A stretch of DNA of 64,000 nt from Microbacterium sp. Bi121 (GCF_918698005.1 NZ_CAKKLJ010000004.1:248001-312000); one strand, 5' to 3'; counted from the first letter of the stretch, positions 1 through 8,649 are shown. Numbers and translations: made by a program. The notes: generated from the letters alone by a model not told the origin.

Positions 1-650
1 CGGATCGCGTGCTCTTCGTAGACGGGGATGATCTCGATCGTGTCGCCGCGCACGCGGAAGTTGCCGCGCGAGAAGTCGACGTCGTTGCGGTTGTACTGCA
101 TCGCGATGAACTGCCGGATCAGGGCGTCGCGGTCGTAGCGCTCCCCCACCTGCAGGGCCACCATCGCCCGAAGGTACTCCTCCGGCGCGCCGAGGCCGTA
201 GATGCACGACACGGTCGAGACCACGACGACGTCGCGGCGGCTGAGCAGCGAGTTGGTCGTGGAGTGCCGCAGCCGCTCGACCTCGGCGTTGATCGACGAG
301 TCCTTCTCGATGAAGGTGTCCGTCTGCGGGACGTAGGCCTCTGGCTGGTAGTAGTCGTAGTACGAGACGAAGTACTCGACGGCGTTGTTCGGCATGAGCT
401 CGCGGAACTCGTTGGCCAGCTGAGCGGCGAGCGTCTTGTTGTGCGCCATGACGAGAGTCGGACGCTGCACCTGCTCGATGAGCCATGCTGTCGTCGCGGA
501 CTTGCCGGTACCGGTGGCGCCGAGCAGTACGACGTCGGTCTCGCCGGCGTTGATGCGCGCTGCGAGGTCGGCGATCGCCTGCGGCTGGTCGCCGGCAGGC
601 ATGTACTCGCTGATCACCTCGAACGGCCGGACACTGCGAGTGGTTTGCAT
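1..650 (-). CDS. uvrB: UvrABC system protein B, N-terminal part (cut by window edge)
   Basis: This is the damage-verification helicase of nucleotide excision repair, which is loaded by UvrA and later binds UvrC. About 216 N-terminal residues are present; the rest lies off the left edge. Visible signatures are the Walker A loop in the variant form GATGTGKS and the strand-separating beta-hairpin with [14 protein letters not shown]. The ATG is chosen because it sits six bases after a TACGCT -10 element, so the mRNA may be leaderless. The divergent neighbour encodes a DUF4126 protein. uvrB, coaE and rpsA are usually close in actinobacteria; here coaE is near and rpsA is not. Identification is certain. 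Confidence 0.97.
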   Translation of the reverse strand, partial: MQTTRSVRPFEVISEYMPAGDQPQAIADLAARINAGETDVVLLGATGTGKSATTAWLIEQVQRPTLVMAHNKTLAAQLANEFRELMPNNAVEYFVSYYDYYQPEAYVPQTDTFIEKDSSINAEVERLRHSTTNSLLSRRDVVVVSTVSCIYGLGAPEEYLRAMVALQVGERYDRDALIRQFIAMQYNRNDVDFSRGNFRVRGDTIEIIPVYEEHAI

Positions 651-656
651 GATTCC

Positions 657-662
657 AGCGTA
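657..662 (-). promoter_or_regulatory. -10 element of uvrB (predicted leaderless)
   Basis: On the minus strand TACGCT lies six bases before the uvrB ATG, with no room for a ribosome binding site. This matches the actinobacterial leaderless pattern TANNNT-N6/7-RTG. No convincing -35 is seen. Confidence 0.5.
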
Positions 663-740
663 AGCGCCACCACCGACACTGCGGCGGGCTCAGCGCATCG
701 CACTCGGCCGGTGCGCATGGTCGGCGGCGGTTCGCGGATC

Positions 741-746
741 TAGAGT
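741..746 (+). promoter_or_regulatory. -10 element of the DUF4126 gene (predicted leaderless)
   Basis: TAGAGT, six bases, then ATG. No Shine-Dalgarno sequence precedes the start, so translation probably begins at the transcript's first base. Confidence 0.5.
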
Positions 747-752
747 GGCGGC

Positions 753-1394
753 ATGATCGAGTTCCTGATCGGCTCCAGCCTCGCGGCATCCGCCGGCCTC
801 AACGCCTGGATGCCGCTGTTCCTGCTCGGCCTCGCCGACCGATTCCTCCCCGCGGTGAACCTGCCGGCCGGCTGGTCGTGGATCGGGAGCGACATCGCGC
901 TGTGGATCCTCGGTGCGCTCCTCGCGCTGGAGATCGTCGCCGATAAGATCCCCGCCCTCGACTCGATCAACGACGTCGTCCAGAGCGTGCTGCGGCCGGC
1001 ATCAGGCGGCATCGTCTTCGGCGCAGGTGCGAGTGCCGAGACCGTCGCGGTCGATGACCCCTCGGCGTTCTTCTCGCAGAACACCTGGGTGCCGATCGTG
1101 ACCGGAATCGTCATCGCACTCGTCGTGCACGTGACGAAGGCGACCGGCCGTCTCGCCGCGAACACCGTCACCGGCGGCCTGGCCGCACCGGTCCTGAGCA
1201 CTGCTGAGGACGGCGCGTCGTTCCTGCTCGCAGCTCTGGCGATCATCGTGCCCGTGCTGGCGGGTCTCCTGCTGATCGGGCTGATCGTCGCCGTGATCAT
1301 GCTGTTCCGACGTCGCAGCCGCAAGCGCAGGGACGTGGACGTCAGGGACGTCCGCCGGTACGAGCAGCCGGGCGCAGCACCGTCATCGCGATGA
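753..1394 (+). CDS. DUF4126 membrane protein
   Basis: A 213-residue integral membrane protein that resembles the DUF4126 family, whose function is not established. Hydrophobic segments lie near residues 10-28, 48-66, 112-130 and 155-195. The last one is followed by a strongly basic tail starting RRRSRKRR, which suggests a cytoplasmic C-terminus. The ATG follows a leaderless-type -10 element. The 3' end overlaps the convergent MFS gene by 53 bases, so the two transcripts are antisense there. The family call rests on overall resemblance; no catalytic motif is visible. Confidence 0.75.
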   Translation: MIEFLIGSSLAASAGLNAWMPLFLLGLADRFLPAVNLPAGWSWIGSDIALWILGALLALEIVADKIPALDSINDVVQSVLRPASGGIVFGAGASAETVAVDDPSAFFSQNTWVPIVTGIVIALVVHVTKATGRLAANTVTGGLAAPVLSTAEDGASFLLAALAIIVPVLAGLLLIGLIVAVIMLFRRRSRKRRDVDVRDVRRYEQPGAAPSSR

Positions 1395-2568
1395 CCACCG
1401 CCAGCCCGGCCATCGCGAGCACCGTCAGCAGGAACCAGTTCCACCCGACCGTGCCGAAGACGATGCCGAGTGCCCAGCCGAACAGGCTCGACCCCGCGTA
1501 GTACGCGAAGTAGTAGAGCGACGGCGCCTGCGCTCGACTGTCCGCATCCGCGAGCACCGGCGCCCAGCTCGAGGAGATCGCGTGCGCACCGAAAAAGCCG
1601 CCGGTGAAGATCACCAGGCCCGCCAGGATCACGATCGGCTGCGGGACGAGCATCAGGGCGGCCCCGGCGCCGAAGACGCCGATCGCGGTGAGCAGCACGC
1701 GTCGTCGCCCGAATCGGGATGCCAGCGAACCCGCCCAGGGCGATGACACTGTGCCGGCGAGGTAGGCGAGGAACAGCAGCGTCACCAACCACACGGGCAG
1801 GAGGAACGGCGGGCCGATCAGGTGGAAACCGAGATAGTTGTACACGGCGACGAAGGCTCCCATGAGCAGGAACCCCTGACCGTAGAGCGCCAGCAGCTGC
1901 GGCGCGCGCAGCGCGCGGGCCAGGCGCGTCAGCATCCCCGGGCCGGCATCCGCACGATGCCGGCCCGGGATGAACCGACGCGCGCGCGGCGCCAGCCACA
2001 GGAACCCTGCTGCGGCGATCGCACAGAGCACGGTGACGAGCCCCGCGCCGAGCCGCCAGTCGAAGGCCTCGCCGAGCGGGCCGGCTATCAGGCGACCGGA
2101 GAGCCCGCCGACCGTGGTTCCGGCCGTGTAGCTGCCCGCGGCCGCAGCGACGTATCGGATGTGCACCTCTTCGCTGAGGTACGCCAACGCGACGGCCGGA
2201 ACGGCGCCGAGCGCGAGCCCCTCCGCGAGGCGCAGCGCCAGCAGCATCTCGATCCCTCCGCTGAACGGTGCCGCGAGACCGAGGGCCGTCGCGCTGATGA
2301 TGCCGATCGCCATCGCCGGGATCCGGCCGATCCGATCTGCGACCATCGACCAGGGCACGACTGCTGTCGCGATGCCGAGCGTCGCCGCCGACACGGTCAA
2401 GGCCGCGGTCGCCGGCGGAACGCCGAGATCCGTGCTCACCTCGGGCAGCACGGCTTGCAGCGAGTACAGCTGTGCGAACGTCGCCACTCCGGCGAAGAAA
2501 AGTCCCGCGATGAGTCGTCGGTACGAGCTCGAACCGGGAACGTGGCCGGCGAAGTCCGGCGCGCTCAC
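1342..2568 (-). CDS. MFS transporter (YnfM-like exporter)
   Basis: A 408-residue major facilitator protein with about twelve membrane segments. The loop between segments 2 and 3 carries the MFS signature (MVADRIGRIP), and motif-like repeats recur in the second half (LASRFGRRRV). The closest family I recognise is the YnfM/arabinose-efflux-like group; the substrate is unknown. The GTG start overlaps the coaE stop codon (GTGA), so the gene is probably translationally coupled to coaE. The C-terminus overlaps the convergent DUF4126 gene. Confidence 0.85.
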   Translation of the reverse strand: MSAPDFAGHVPGSSSYRRLIAGLFFAGVATFAQLYSLQAVLPEVSTDLGVPPATAALTVSAATLGIATAVVPWSMVADRIGRIPAMAIGIISATALGLAAPFSGGIEMLLALRLAEGLALGAVPAVALAYLSEEVHIRYVAAAAGSYTAGTTVGGLSGRLIAGPLGEAFDWRLGAGLVTVLCAIAAAGFLWLAPRARRFIPGRHRADAGPGMLTRLARALRAPQLLALYGQGFLLMGAFVAVYNYLGFHLIGPPFLLPVWLVTLLFLAYLAGTVSSPWAGSLASRFGRRRVLLTAIGVFGAGAALMLVPQPIVILAGLVIFTGGFFGAHAISSSWAPVLADADSRAQAPSLYYFAYYAGSSLFGWALGIVFGTVGWNWFLLTVLAMAGLAVVIAMTVLRPAARTGGRP

Positions 2569-3164
2569 TCTGCCGCGAGCTGGTTCCAGACGGCGTCCGT
2601 CTGCTCGATCGTGTGCTCGAGAGTGCCGGACGTGTCGATCACGATGTCGGCGATCGCAAGGCGCTTCTCGTCGGGAACCTGGGCGTCGATGCGCGCCTGG
2701 GCGGCGTCAGGCGCCATCCCGCGCAGCTCTACGAGCCTGCGCAGCCGCTCCTCGGCGGGGGCGTGCGCGACGACGATCGTGTCCCACGGGTCGTCGACCC
2801 GAGCCTCGACGAGCAGAGGCACGTCGTACACGACGACGGCCCCGGCATCCTCCACGAAGGCCGCGTCGAAGCGCCGAGCGGATTCCGCGCGGACGGCCGG
2901 GTGGACGATCGCGTTGAGCCGCTTCAGGGCTTCGGCGTCTCCGAACACCCGATCGCCGAGCGAGGCGCGATCGAGGGAACCGTCGGCGGCGACGATCCCG
3001 TCACCGAACGCGGAGGCGATCTCCGCCAGCACCGGCGAGCCTGGCTGCTGCACATCGCGCACGATCTGATCCGCGTCCACGACGATCGCGCCGCGCTCCT
3101 GAAGTCGACGGGCGATCGTGGACTTCCCGGAGGCGATGCCGCCGGTCAGGGCGATGAGGGGCAT
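2565..3164 (-). CDS. coaE: Dephospho-CoA kinase
   Basis: The last step of coenzyme A synthesis, ATP-dependent phosphorylation of the ribose 3'-hydroxyl of dephospho-CoA. The protein of 199 residues has the P-loop GGIASGKST at residues 8-16 and the usual single-domain length. An in-frame start further upstream exists, but the chosen ATG gives the normal N-terminus (MPLIALTGG) and lies seven bases after a CAGACT -10-like element. The gene is followed by an overlapping MFS gene. In many actinobacteria coaE lies directly downstream of rpsA; here the two are about 12 kb apart. Confidence 0.95.
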   Translation of the reverse strand: MPLIALTGGIASGKSTIARRLQERGAIVVDADQIVRDVQQPGSPVLAEIASAFGDGIVAADGSLDRASLGDRVFGDAEALKRLNAIVHPAVRAESARRFDAAFVEDAGAVVVYDVPLLVEARVDDPWDTIVVAHAPAEERLRRLVELRGMAPDAAQARIDAQVPDEKRLAIADIVIDTSGTLEHTIEQTDAVWNQLAAE

Positions 3165-3171
3165 GCGTCCC

Positions 3172-3177
3172 AGTCTG
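3172..3177 (-). promoter_or_regulatory. -10-like element of coaE
   Basis: On the minus strand CAGACT (one mismatch to TANNNT) lies seven bases before the coaE ATG. It is weaker than the other leaderless-type elements in the window. Confidence 0.3.
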
Positions 3178-3269
3178 CCACGAGCCCGGTCGGCACCCGT
3201 CGTCGAAAACCTGAGGGAAACCTTGCACACCGTTGACGTGGATCTGCGGGCCGGCTGAGGTCGTGTTCC

Positions 3270-3275
3270 TACTGT
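3270..3275 (+). promoter_or_regulatory. -10 element of the TasA-like gene (predicted leaderless)
   Basis: TACTGT, seven bases, then the ATG of the secreted protein gene. There is no ribosome binding site. A TTGACG hexamer lies about 31 bases upstream of the element, too far to be its -35. Confidence 0.45.
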
Positions 3276-3282
3276 CTAAGAC

Positions 3283-3828
3283 ATGACAACGAACACCTCC
3301 CAGAACGTGCCCACCAAGGAGCGCCGCAAGCGCCACCCTCTCGTCGCCTTCGGCCTTGCGGCTCTCGCAGTCGGCGGAGTCGGTGCAGCGATCACCAGCG
3401 CCGCCTGGACGGACAACACCCTGTTCGCCGCTCCCGCCGCCGCAGCGACCTTCGACCTGCAGGGATCGCTGGACGGGAAGACGTGGACGCAGTCGGGCAA
3501 CGCCGACGCGATCGAGCTGACCATTCCGACCAGCCAGCTCGCCAACCTGCTGCCCGGCCAGACCCGCACGCTCGACCTCTGGGTACGCAACGAGAGCTCT
3601 GTGAACGCTGCACTCACGTCGCAGGTGGCCTTCGCATCGAACTCGACCTTCACGACGAAGCCCACGGTTGCGGTCTCGGGTCTGGTCGCCTCCCTCACCC
3701 CCACCGGCGGCACTGGTGCACAGGACCAGTTCCAGCTCACCGTGACCACACCATCGGACTGGGCGCCTGTCAATCAGGGCAAGTCCGGCACCGTCGTCGT
3801 CACGATCTCGGCGACCGCCACCTCCTGA
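3283..3828 (+). CDS. TasA/camelysin-like secreted protein with SipW-type signal
   Basis: A 181-residue exported protein. A basic stretch (KERRKRHP) is followed by one hydrophobic segment (about residues 19-40) and then TSAAWTDNT, which resembles the alternate signal region of TasA/camelysin proteins that SipW-type peptidases process. An AAPAAAA stretch further on offers AxA cleavage sites. The mature part looks like a beta-rich domain without cysteines, similar in style to fibre-forming TasA. The next gene is the matching signal peptidase, which strongly supports the assignment. The role (matrix fibre or surface coat) is inferred from the family; a polymer is not proven. Confidence 0.7.
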   Translation: MTTNTSQNVPTKERRKRHPLVAFGLAALAVGGVGAAITSAAWTDNTLFAAPAAAATFDLQGSLDGKTWTQSGNADAIELTIPTSQLANLLPGQTRTLDLWVRNESSVNAALTSQVAFASNSTFTTKPTVAVSGLVASLTPTGGTGAQDQFQLTVTTPSDWAPVNQGKSGTVVVTISATATS

Positions 3829-3862
3829 CATTTCACCCCCTTCACGACGAGGAACATCGATC

Positions 3863-4378
3863 ATGCAGATCCTGCGACGCATCTCCCTCATCGCCCTCTG
3901 GGCGCTGGCCGCTGCCGGCGTGGCCTGCGGGCTGGTCTGGGGAGCGACGGCTCTCGGAATGATCAAGCCGCTCATCGTGATCTCCGGATCGATGGAGCCC
4001 GGGATCATGACCGGCGATCTCATCGTCGATACCCGCGTCGCGGCAGAGGATCTCGTCGCAGGCGATGTCGTCAGCCTGCCGAGCGAGCTGACCGGCGACC
4101 TTGTCACCCACCGGATCGAAGCGATCGCTCCGAATGGCGTCGGCGGCTACACGGTGACGATGAAGGGGGACAACAACGAGTACTCCGACGCACTCGATTA
4201 CACGATTTCTGGGGAAGTGTGGCGGCCGGCCCTGCAGTTGTCAGGGTGGGGCACGGCCGCCATGCGCATGACGACACCGGCAGTCGCACTGCCGCTTCTC
4301 GCGGGCCTCCTCGGACTGCTCGGTCTCAGCCTGCTGACGCCCCCGAGCGGCCCCCGTCGGACGCCGGCGCTCGCGTGA
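3863..4378 (+). CDS. sipW: SipW-type (ER/archaeal-type) signal peptidase I
   Basis: A membrane serine protease of 171 residues that should cleave signal peptides of the neighbouring proteins. Ser43 lies in the SGSMEP box after the first membrane segment (about residues 7-32). The general base is His83 in VTHR, not the Lys of ordinary bacterial enzymes, which puts it in the SipW/Sec11 class. A GDNNEYSD box follows, and a second membrane segment lies near residues 138-158. It has a good ribosome binding site (GAGGAA). It sits between two candidate substrates and its stop overlaps the GTG of the third gene, so the three are probably one operon. Confidence 0.88.
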   Translation: MQILRRISLIALWALAAAGVACGLVWGATALGMIKPLIVISGSMEPGIMTGDLIVDTRVAAEDLVAGDVVSLPSELTGDLVTHRIEAIAPNGVGGYTVTMKGDNNEYSDALDYTISGEVWRPALQLSGWGTAAMRMTTPAVALPLLAGLLGLLGLSLLTPPSGPRRTPALA

Positions 4379-4902
4379 AACGACTGCTCTCGGTGCTGGC
4401 GCTCGTTACTGCACTGATGTTCGGCGCGGGCACGGTTGCCGCCCCTGGGGGACTCAGCCTCTTCGACGACACCTCGGCGGCCTGGGTCGATCACACGCAT
4501 GCCTCAGCCGTGATCACGGCGGGAACGTGGACGAGCACGACCACGAACGGGTGCACCGCTTACGGCCAGGATGGCAAGGTACTGCCGGGCTGCGCGGTGA
4601 GCGGCATCACCTACCTCGGCTGGGGCGAAGCGGGGAAGCAGACCAGGAACTACTACATCAACTTCCAGACTCCGAGCGGCACACGCTCCGTCGCGTTCGA
4701 CGTCGACCTCAACACGGCGACAGGGAAAGGAACATCGTGGTCGTGGAAGAACGCCTCCGTTCTTGCGGGAGCGCAGTTCACGCCGCGGGACGGCTGGACA
4801 TGCGGGCAGCTCCCTCGCGTACGCGGAACCGGAGCGGACTGGCAGGTGACAACGATCTTCTTCCAAGTCGCGGAAGCCGGCACCGCATCCCGGTGCTCGT
4901 GA
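4375..4902 (+). CDS. Secreted protein, second candidate SipW substrate
   Basis: A 175-residue protein of unknown function. The GTG start overlaps the signal peptidase stop (GTGA), which argues for translational coupling and fixes the start. A short hydrophobic N-terminus (about residues 3-25) is followed by FDDTSAAWVDHTHAS. That shares the TSAAW(T/V)D pattern of the first gene of the locus, suggesting the same peptidase handles both. The mature domain has four cysteines (NGC, PGC, WTC and the C-terminal RC), possibly two disulfides. It could be a minor fibre component or anchor. I recognise no named family. Confidence 0.65.
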   Translation: MKRLLSVLALVTALMFGAGTVAAPGGLSLFDDTSAAWVDHTHASAVITAGTWTSTTTNGCTAYGQDGKVLPGCAVSGITYLGWGEAGKQTRNYYINFQTPSGTRSVAFDVDLNTATGKGTSWSWKNASVLAGAQFTPRDGWTCGQLPRVRGTGADWQVTTIFFQVAEAGTASRCS

Positions 4903-5046
4903 TACGGCATCGGGGCTACAGTGCCGGGTGAGGATTTCCGGCGCATCTTCTGCGATATCATCGCCGAAGCTCCGCTTGCACCGACGCGCCACGCACCGGC
5001 CACGAAGGCCGAGGGCACTGGGGCGGAGAGTGAGGAGTCGCCGCAC

Positions 5047-5778
5047 ATGAGTGTCGCCGTCGTCATCGAGGATGAGCCGGACATCCGCCTCCTCCTGACC
5101 GACATCCTCGAACAAGCGGGTTTCACCGTGCATGCGATCGGGACCGGCATCGAAGGCGTCGAACTCGTGCGCGACCATGACCCCGTGATCACGACTCTGG
5201 ACGTGAGCATGCCGGGCATGGATGGCTTCGAGACAGCGAAGCGCATCCGCGCGTTCAGCTCGACCTATCTCCTCATGCTCACTGCCCGATCCGAGGAGAT
5301 CGACGCTCTCCTGGGGCTGCAGTCGGGTGCCGACGACTACATCACCAAGCCGTTCCGTCCTCGGGAGGTACGCGCGCGGGTCGAAGCGATGCTCCGTCGT
5401 CCTCGTGCCTTGCAGAGCGACGCCGCTGAACCCGCGGCGAGCCGCGTGGATCGCGAGATCGGCATCGAGCACCGCGGTCTGCGGGTGCAGCCCGAGATGC
5501 GCATCGTCGAGAAGGACGGCGCGATGTTGGAGCTCACACGCAGCGAGTTCGACATCCTGGTCGAGCTCCTTCAGTCAGCCGGGCGCGTGGTCAGCAAAGC
5601 GCAGCTGGCGCTCGTCGTCCGCGGCGAACGCGGAATGGCGAGCGACTTCATCAGCGAGCACGACACACGGGCGATCGAGGTCCACGTGGCCAACCTGCGA
5701 CGCAAACTGGGTGAGTCTCCCGCCGATCCTCGGTGGATCGAAACGGTGCGCGGGATCGGATACCGCCGCACAGCCTGA
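5047..5778 (+). CDS. OmpR-family response regulator
   Basis: A 243-residue two-component regulator. The receiver domain (about 1-118) has the acidic pocket EDE at residues 8-10, phospho-acceptor Asp52 in LDVSMPG, Thr79 and Lys101 in the TKPF switch. The C-terminal winged helix (about 145-240) has the OmpR/PhoB recognition pattern ending in GIGYR. The ATG is chosen over an upstream in-frame start because GAGGAG lies nine bases before it and the receiver then begins at residue 2. The likely partner is the histidine kinase on the opposite strand just beyond. It lies 144 bases downstream of the SipW locus on the same strand. Confidence 0.93.
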   Translation: MSVAVVIEDEPDIRLLLTDILEQAGFTVHAIGTGIEGVELVRDHDPVITTLDVSMPGMDGFETAKRIRAFSSTYLLMLTARSEEIDALLGLQSGADDYITKPFRPREVRARVEAMLRRPRALQSDAAEPAASRVDREIGIEHRGLRVQPEMRIVEKDGAMLELTRSEFDILVELLQSAGRVVSKAQLALVVRGERGMASDFISEHDTRAIEVHVANLRRKLGESPADPRWIETVRGIGYRRTA

Positions 5779-5783
5779 GACCG

Positions 5784-6944
5784 TCAGCGCGCGACGACGA
5801 TGCTCGTGTCGTCGCTGATCGCAGCCTCCGATGCGGCGGCTCGAGCAGCTTCGATGAGAGAGCTCGCGTCGCTGTGGGCCCGATCGCTCAAGGCGATCCC
5901 GACGCCGAGCACCGGGATCACGCTGGCCTCCACGCCATTGAGCTCGTCGTAGATCGCCCGGTGCAGGCCAGCCGCGAGTCTTCTGGCGTCGGCCTCCGAC
6001 TCGACGACGGCGCTGAGCACGAGCCCCCCGGCCCCGTCGTCGCCGATCCACGTCTGCGTCGGCGCGTGCAGACGCACCGCGTCATGCCAGGCGGTACGCA
6101 CGCTCTCGGCCTCGCTGGCGCCGAACGCGGTCGACATCATGGGGAGGTCATCGATTCTCGTCGAGATCACGGCCACCAGCTCATCGCGCGAACTGCCCCG
6201 TTCGACGGCGTCAGCGAGGAAGCGCTCGAACCAGATCGGCTCGAGGACGCCTGTGAACGTGACGCGCGGGTTGGCCAGCGTGCGCCGGCCACGAAGCCCC
6301 GCACGCTCGGCCCGCAGAACGGAGGCTGTGACGACCACGACGATCGTGAGGACGATCGTGAGGATGCTCGTGGGAACCGTGCCCCACCAGACGGTGAAGG
6401 TCTCGCTCTCAGGACCGGTGAACAGCAGTACGAACAACCGCGCGAGGTAGTACAGGGACTCGATCCCGAACACGACCGTGAGCGCGGCGGCAGTCTTGAT
6501 GCCGGCAAGGGAGCCGCGGGCGATCTCCCACGCGGCCGCGCCGGGCAGCAGGAACAGCCCGAAGAACATGACTTCCGCACCGGCCCACCCGCCGCCGTCA
6601 GGTCCTCGAACGACGACCGCCGCCCCCGCAGCGAGCGTGATGACGACGACAACGGCCTCTGCCCAGCCGACGCGCCGGTTGCTGAACCGCCGGCAGCCCA
6701 GCCACATGAACCCCGCACTGGCGACGAAAGCGGCGTTACCCACCGCCACTGCGCCCCACGTCTGCGGAGCGAACGCCCACACCGCGTATGCGACGGCGGC
6801 GAGAATGCCCGAGACGAAGGCGATCGACCAGGTCCGGCCGACGGCATCGTCCTCTCGAAGCACCGTCTCCACGATGAACAGGATTCCGGCCGTGACCACG
6901 ACGACTGCCGTCATCACGGAGACAGTCGCGATCTCGAGTTCCAT
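5784..6944 (-). CDS. Membrane protein with degenerate GGDEF-like domain
   Basis: A 386-residue protein with about six to seven membrane segments in residues 1-215 and a cytoplasmic domain (about 225-386) that has the layout of a diguanylate cyclase. The GG(D/E)EF active site is not present; the corresponding loop reads IGDDGAGG. It is therefore probably an inactive or regulatory domain, or a very divergent cyclase. The start codon overlaps the histidine kinase stop by one base (TGATG), so the two are made together. The family assignment is by fold-like pattern only. Confidence 0.6.
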   Translation of the reverse strand: MELEIATVSVMTAVVVVTAGILFIVETVLREDDAVGRTWSIAFVSGILAAVAYAVWAFAPQTWGAVAVGNAAFVASAGFMWLGCRRFSNRRVGWAEAVVVVITLAAGAAVVVRGPDGGGWAGAEVMFFGLFLLPGAAAWEIARGSLAGIKTAAALTVVFGIESLYYLARLFVLLFTGPESETFTVWWGTVPTSILTIVLTIVVVVTASVLRAERAGLRGRRTLANPRVTFTGVLEPIWFERFLADAVERGSSRDELVAVISTRIDDLPMMSTAFGASEAESVRTAWHDAVRLHAPTQTWIGDDGAGGLVLSAVVESEADARRLAAGLHRAIYDELNGVEASVIPVLGVGIALSDRAHSDASSLIEAARAAASEAAISDDTSIVVAR

Positions 6945-8584
6945 CAGCTGCGTCTCCCCTTCTCGAACAATGGCAGGCGGATCAGGAACGTCGATCCGCC
7001 GCCCAGTTCGGATTGCACAGTGATCTCGCCACCGTGTGCTCTCACGATGTCGCGGCTGATCGACAATCCGAGGCCGCTTCCATGCGTGGTGGTGTTGCGA
7101 ACGGCGTCGGCTCGGAAGAAGCGCTCGAACAGCCGCGGAAGTTCCTCGGCCGAAATGCCGGTGCCATAGTCGCGCACCACGATCCAGGCGTGGTCGACAT
7201 CGGCGGTCACACCGACCTCCACGCGTCCCTGGTCGACGTTGTACTTGACGGCGTTTCCGATGACGTTGTCGACCACCTGACGGATGCGGAGCGGGTCCAC
7301 GTATGCGGTGACGGCCTCGACTCCCGCGTCCTCGAGGGTGATCTGCCGTTCCATCGCGCGCGGGATGATCGCCTCGATGCTCGCGCGAATGATCTCGTCG
7401 AGCTTCACGTACTCGGGCGTGAATGAAAGCTGCACCCCGCCGTGGTGGTCGACGGACACGGCGAGAAGATCCGCGATGATGTCCAGGAGCCTGGATGCAT
7501 TGCGTTCGGCGACCTCCAGGCCGCGCCGCGAACTCGGCGACAGGTCGCCGGCGTCCAGAACGAGCTCGAGGTAGCCGAGGATCGCGGTCAACGGCGTACG
7601 CAGTTCGTGCGACACGGAAGCCACGAGATCCTCGCGCGCACGCAGCGCCATCACCTCGGCCGTCACATCACGCGAGACGAAGATGCCGCCGACGCGTTCT
7701 CCTGTCGCGTTCTCGAGCGCTCGGGATGTCGCGCTGAGGGCACGGCGCCCCTTTCCGGGTCTGCCGTACCAGACGAGATCGCCATCGAAGGTCTCACCTC
7801 GGCGTGCGCGCGCAAGCGGTGTCTCCTCGACGCTCAACTCAGTCAGCCCGTCTTCAGCGTATGCCGCTTGCTCCCCTCCACCGGTCGCGATCATTCGCTG
7901 CATCCGCGCATGTGCCTCGTTGCGAACGGATTCCTCTCCGCTCGCCCCCAGACGGATGACGCCGAAATCGACCGCGTCGAGGACTTCGGTGACCATATCC
8001 TCCTGGCGACGTGACCGTTCGACGGCTCGTGCGAGCAGACGGGCCTGAGCATCGAGGAGCGAGCGCTGCGCCGAAGCACGCTTGGCCGCCACATAAGACG
8101 TGGTGGAAACGGCGATGATCATCATCGGGATGAGGATGACCACGGGAGTCAACGACTGCGCAGGGTCCAGCGCCACGGTCAGCCAATAGACGCCGTTTGC
8201 CAGGATGTTCACGACGACGAGCCCGAGCAGGCCGAAGGCTCCGGCTATCCACATCGCGGGGAAGATCCACAGCAGCGAGAACCCCGCCGAAGGGTTCGAT
8301 TCCCTCAGGATGGCGATCGCGAAAATGTCCGAGATCGGAAGAAGCGCGCTCCACAGCGCGTGTACGCGGTTCCAAGGAACGGCCAGGGCGACACCAGTGA
8401 TGACGGCGACCAGGAGCATCCCGCCTATGAGGGCCTCGACGACGGCGATCGCCCCCATCGAGAAGGCGATCAATGCCGAGAACAGCGACACGACGCCCAG
8501 GAGGAGCTGGTTGAGGACGACGGTACGTTCTCGCGTGCGATCGGCACGCATGCTGCGCCACCTGGGAATCGTGCCGTTCGACAT
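6944..8584 (-). CDS. Membrane sensor histidine kinase
   Basis: A 546-residue two-component sensor. Residues 20-170 carry about six membrane segments, followed by a PAS-like region (about 195-310). The dimerisation domain has the H-box SVSHELRTPL with phospho-acceptor His326. The ATPase domain has the N-box (NVIGNAVKYN), G1 (DYGTGI) and G2 (GSGLGLSI). I choose the second in-frame ATG because TAGCCT lies seven bases before it, in the leaderless pattern; the alternative start is eight codons earlier. It is co-transcribed with the degenerate GGDEF protein and faces the response regulator gene. Confidence 0.92.
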   Translation of the reverse strand: MSNGTIPRWRSMRADRTRERTVVLNQLLLGVVSLFSALIAFSMGAIAVVEALIGGMLLVAVITGVALAVPWNRVHALWSALLPISDIFAIAILRESNPSAGFSLLWIFPAMWIAGAFGLLGLVVVNILANGVYWLTVALDPAQSLTPVVILIPMMIIAVSTTSYVAAKRASAQRSLLDAQARLLARAVERSRRQEDMVTEVLDAVDFGVIRLGASGEESVRNEAHARMQRMIATGGGEQAAYAEDGLTELSVEETPLARARRGETFDGDLVWYGRPGKGRRALSATSRALENATGERVGGIFVSRDVTAEVMALRAREDLVASVSHELRTPLTAILGYLELVLDAGDLSPSSRRGLEVAERNASRLLDIIADLLAVSVDHHGGVQLSFTPEYVKLDEIIRASIEAIIPRAMERQITLEDAGVEAVTAYVDPLRIRQVVDNVIGNAVKYNVDQGRVEVGVTADVDHAWIVVRDYGTGISAEELPRLFERFFRADAVRNTTTHGSGLGLSISRDIVRAHGGEITVQSELGGGSTFLIRLPLFEKGRRS

Positions 8585-8591
8585 GGTGACC

Positions 8592-8597
8592 AGGCTA
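8592..8597 (-). promoter_or_regulatory. -10 element of the histidine kinase gene
   Basis: TAGCCT on the minus strand lies seven bases before the chosen ATG. This is the main reason to prefer that start over the one eight codons upstream. Confidence 0.45.
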
Positions 8598-8618
8598 GCG
8601 CCTGACATCCGCCGTCCC

Positions 8619-8643
8619 CCGGCTTGGCCGCGGCGCCAACCGG
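8619..8643 (-). terminator. Possible terminator hairpin of the ssu-acs-metY operon
   Basis: CCGGCTTGGC and GCCAACCGG can pair with one bulged base. It lies between the end of the CoA-binding gene and the kinase promoter. No T-tract follows, so it is weak. Confidence 0.3.
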
Positions 8644-8649
8644 GACGCG

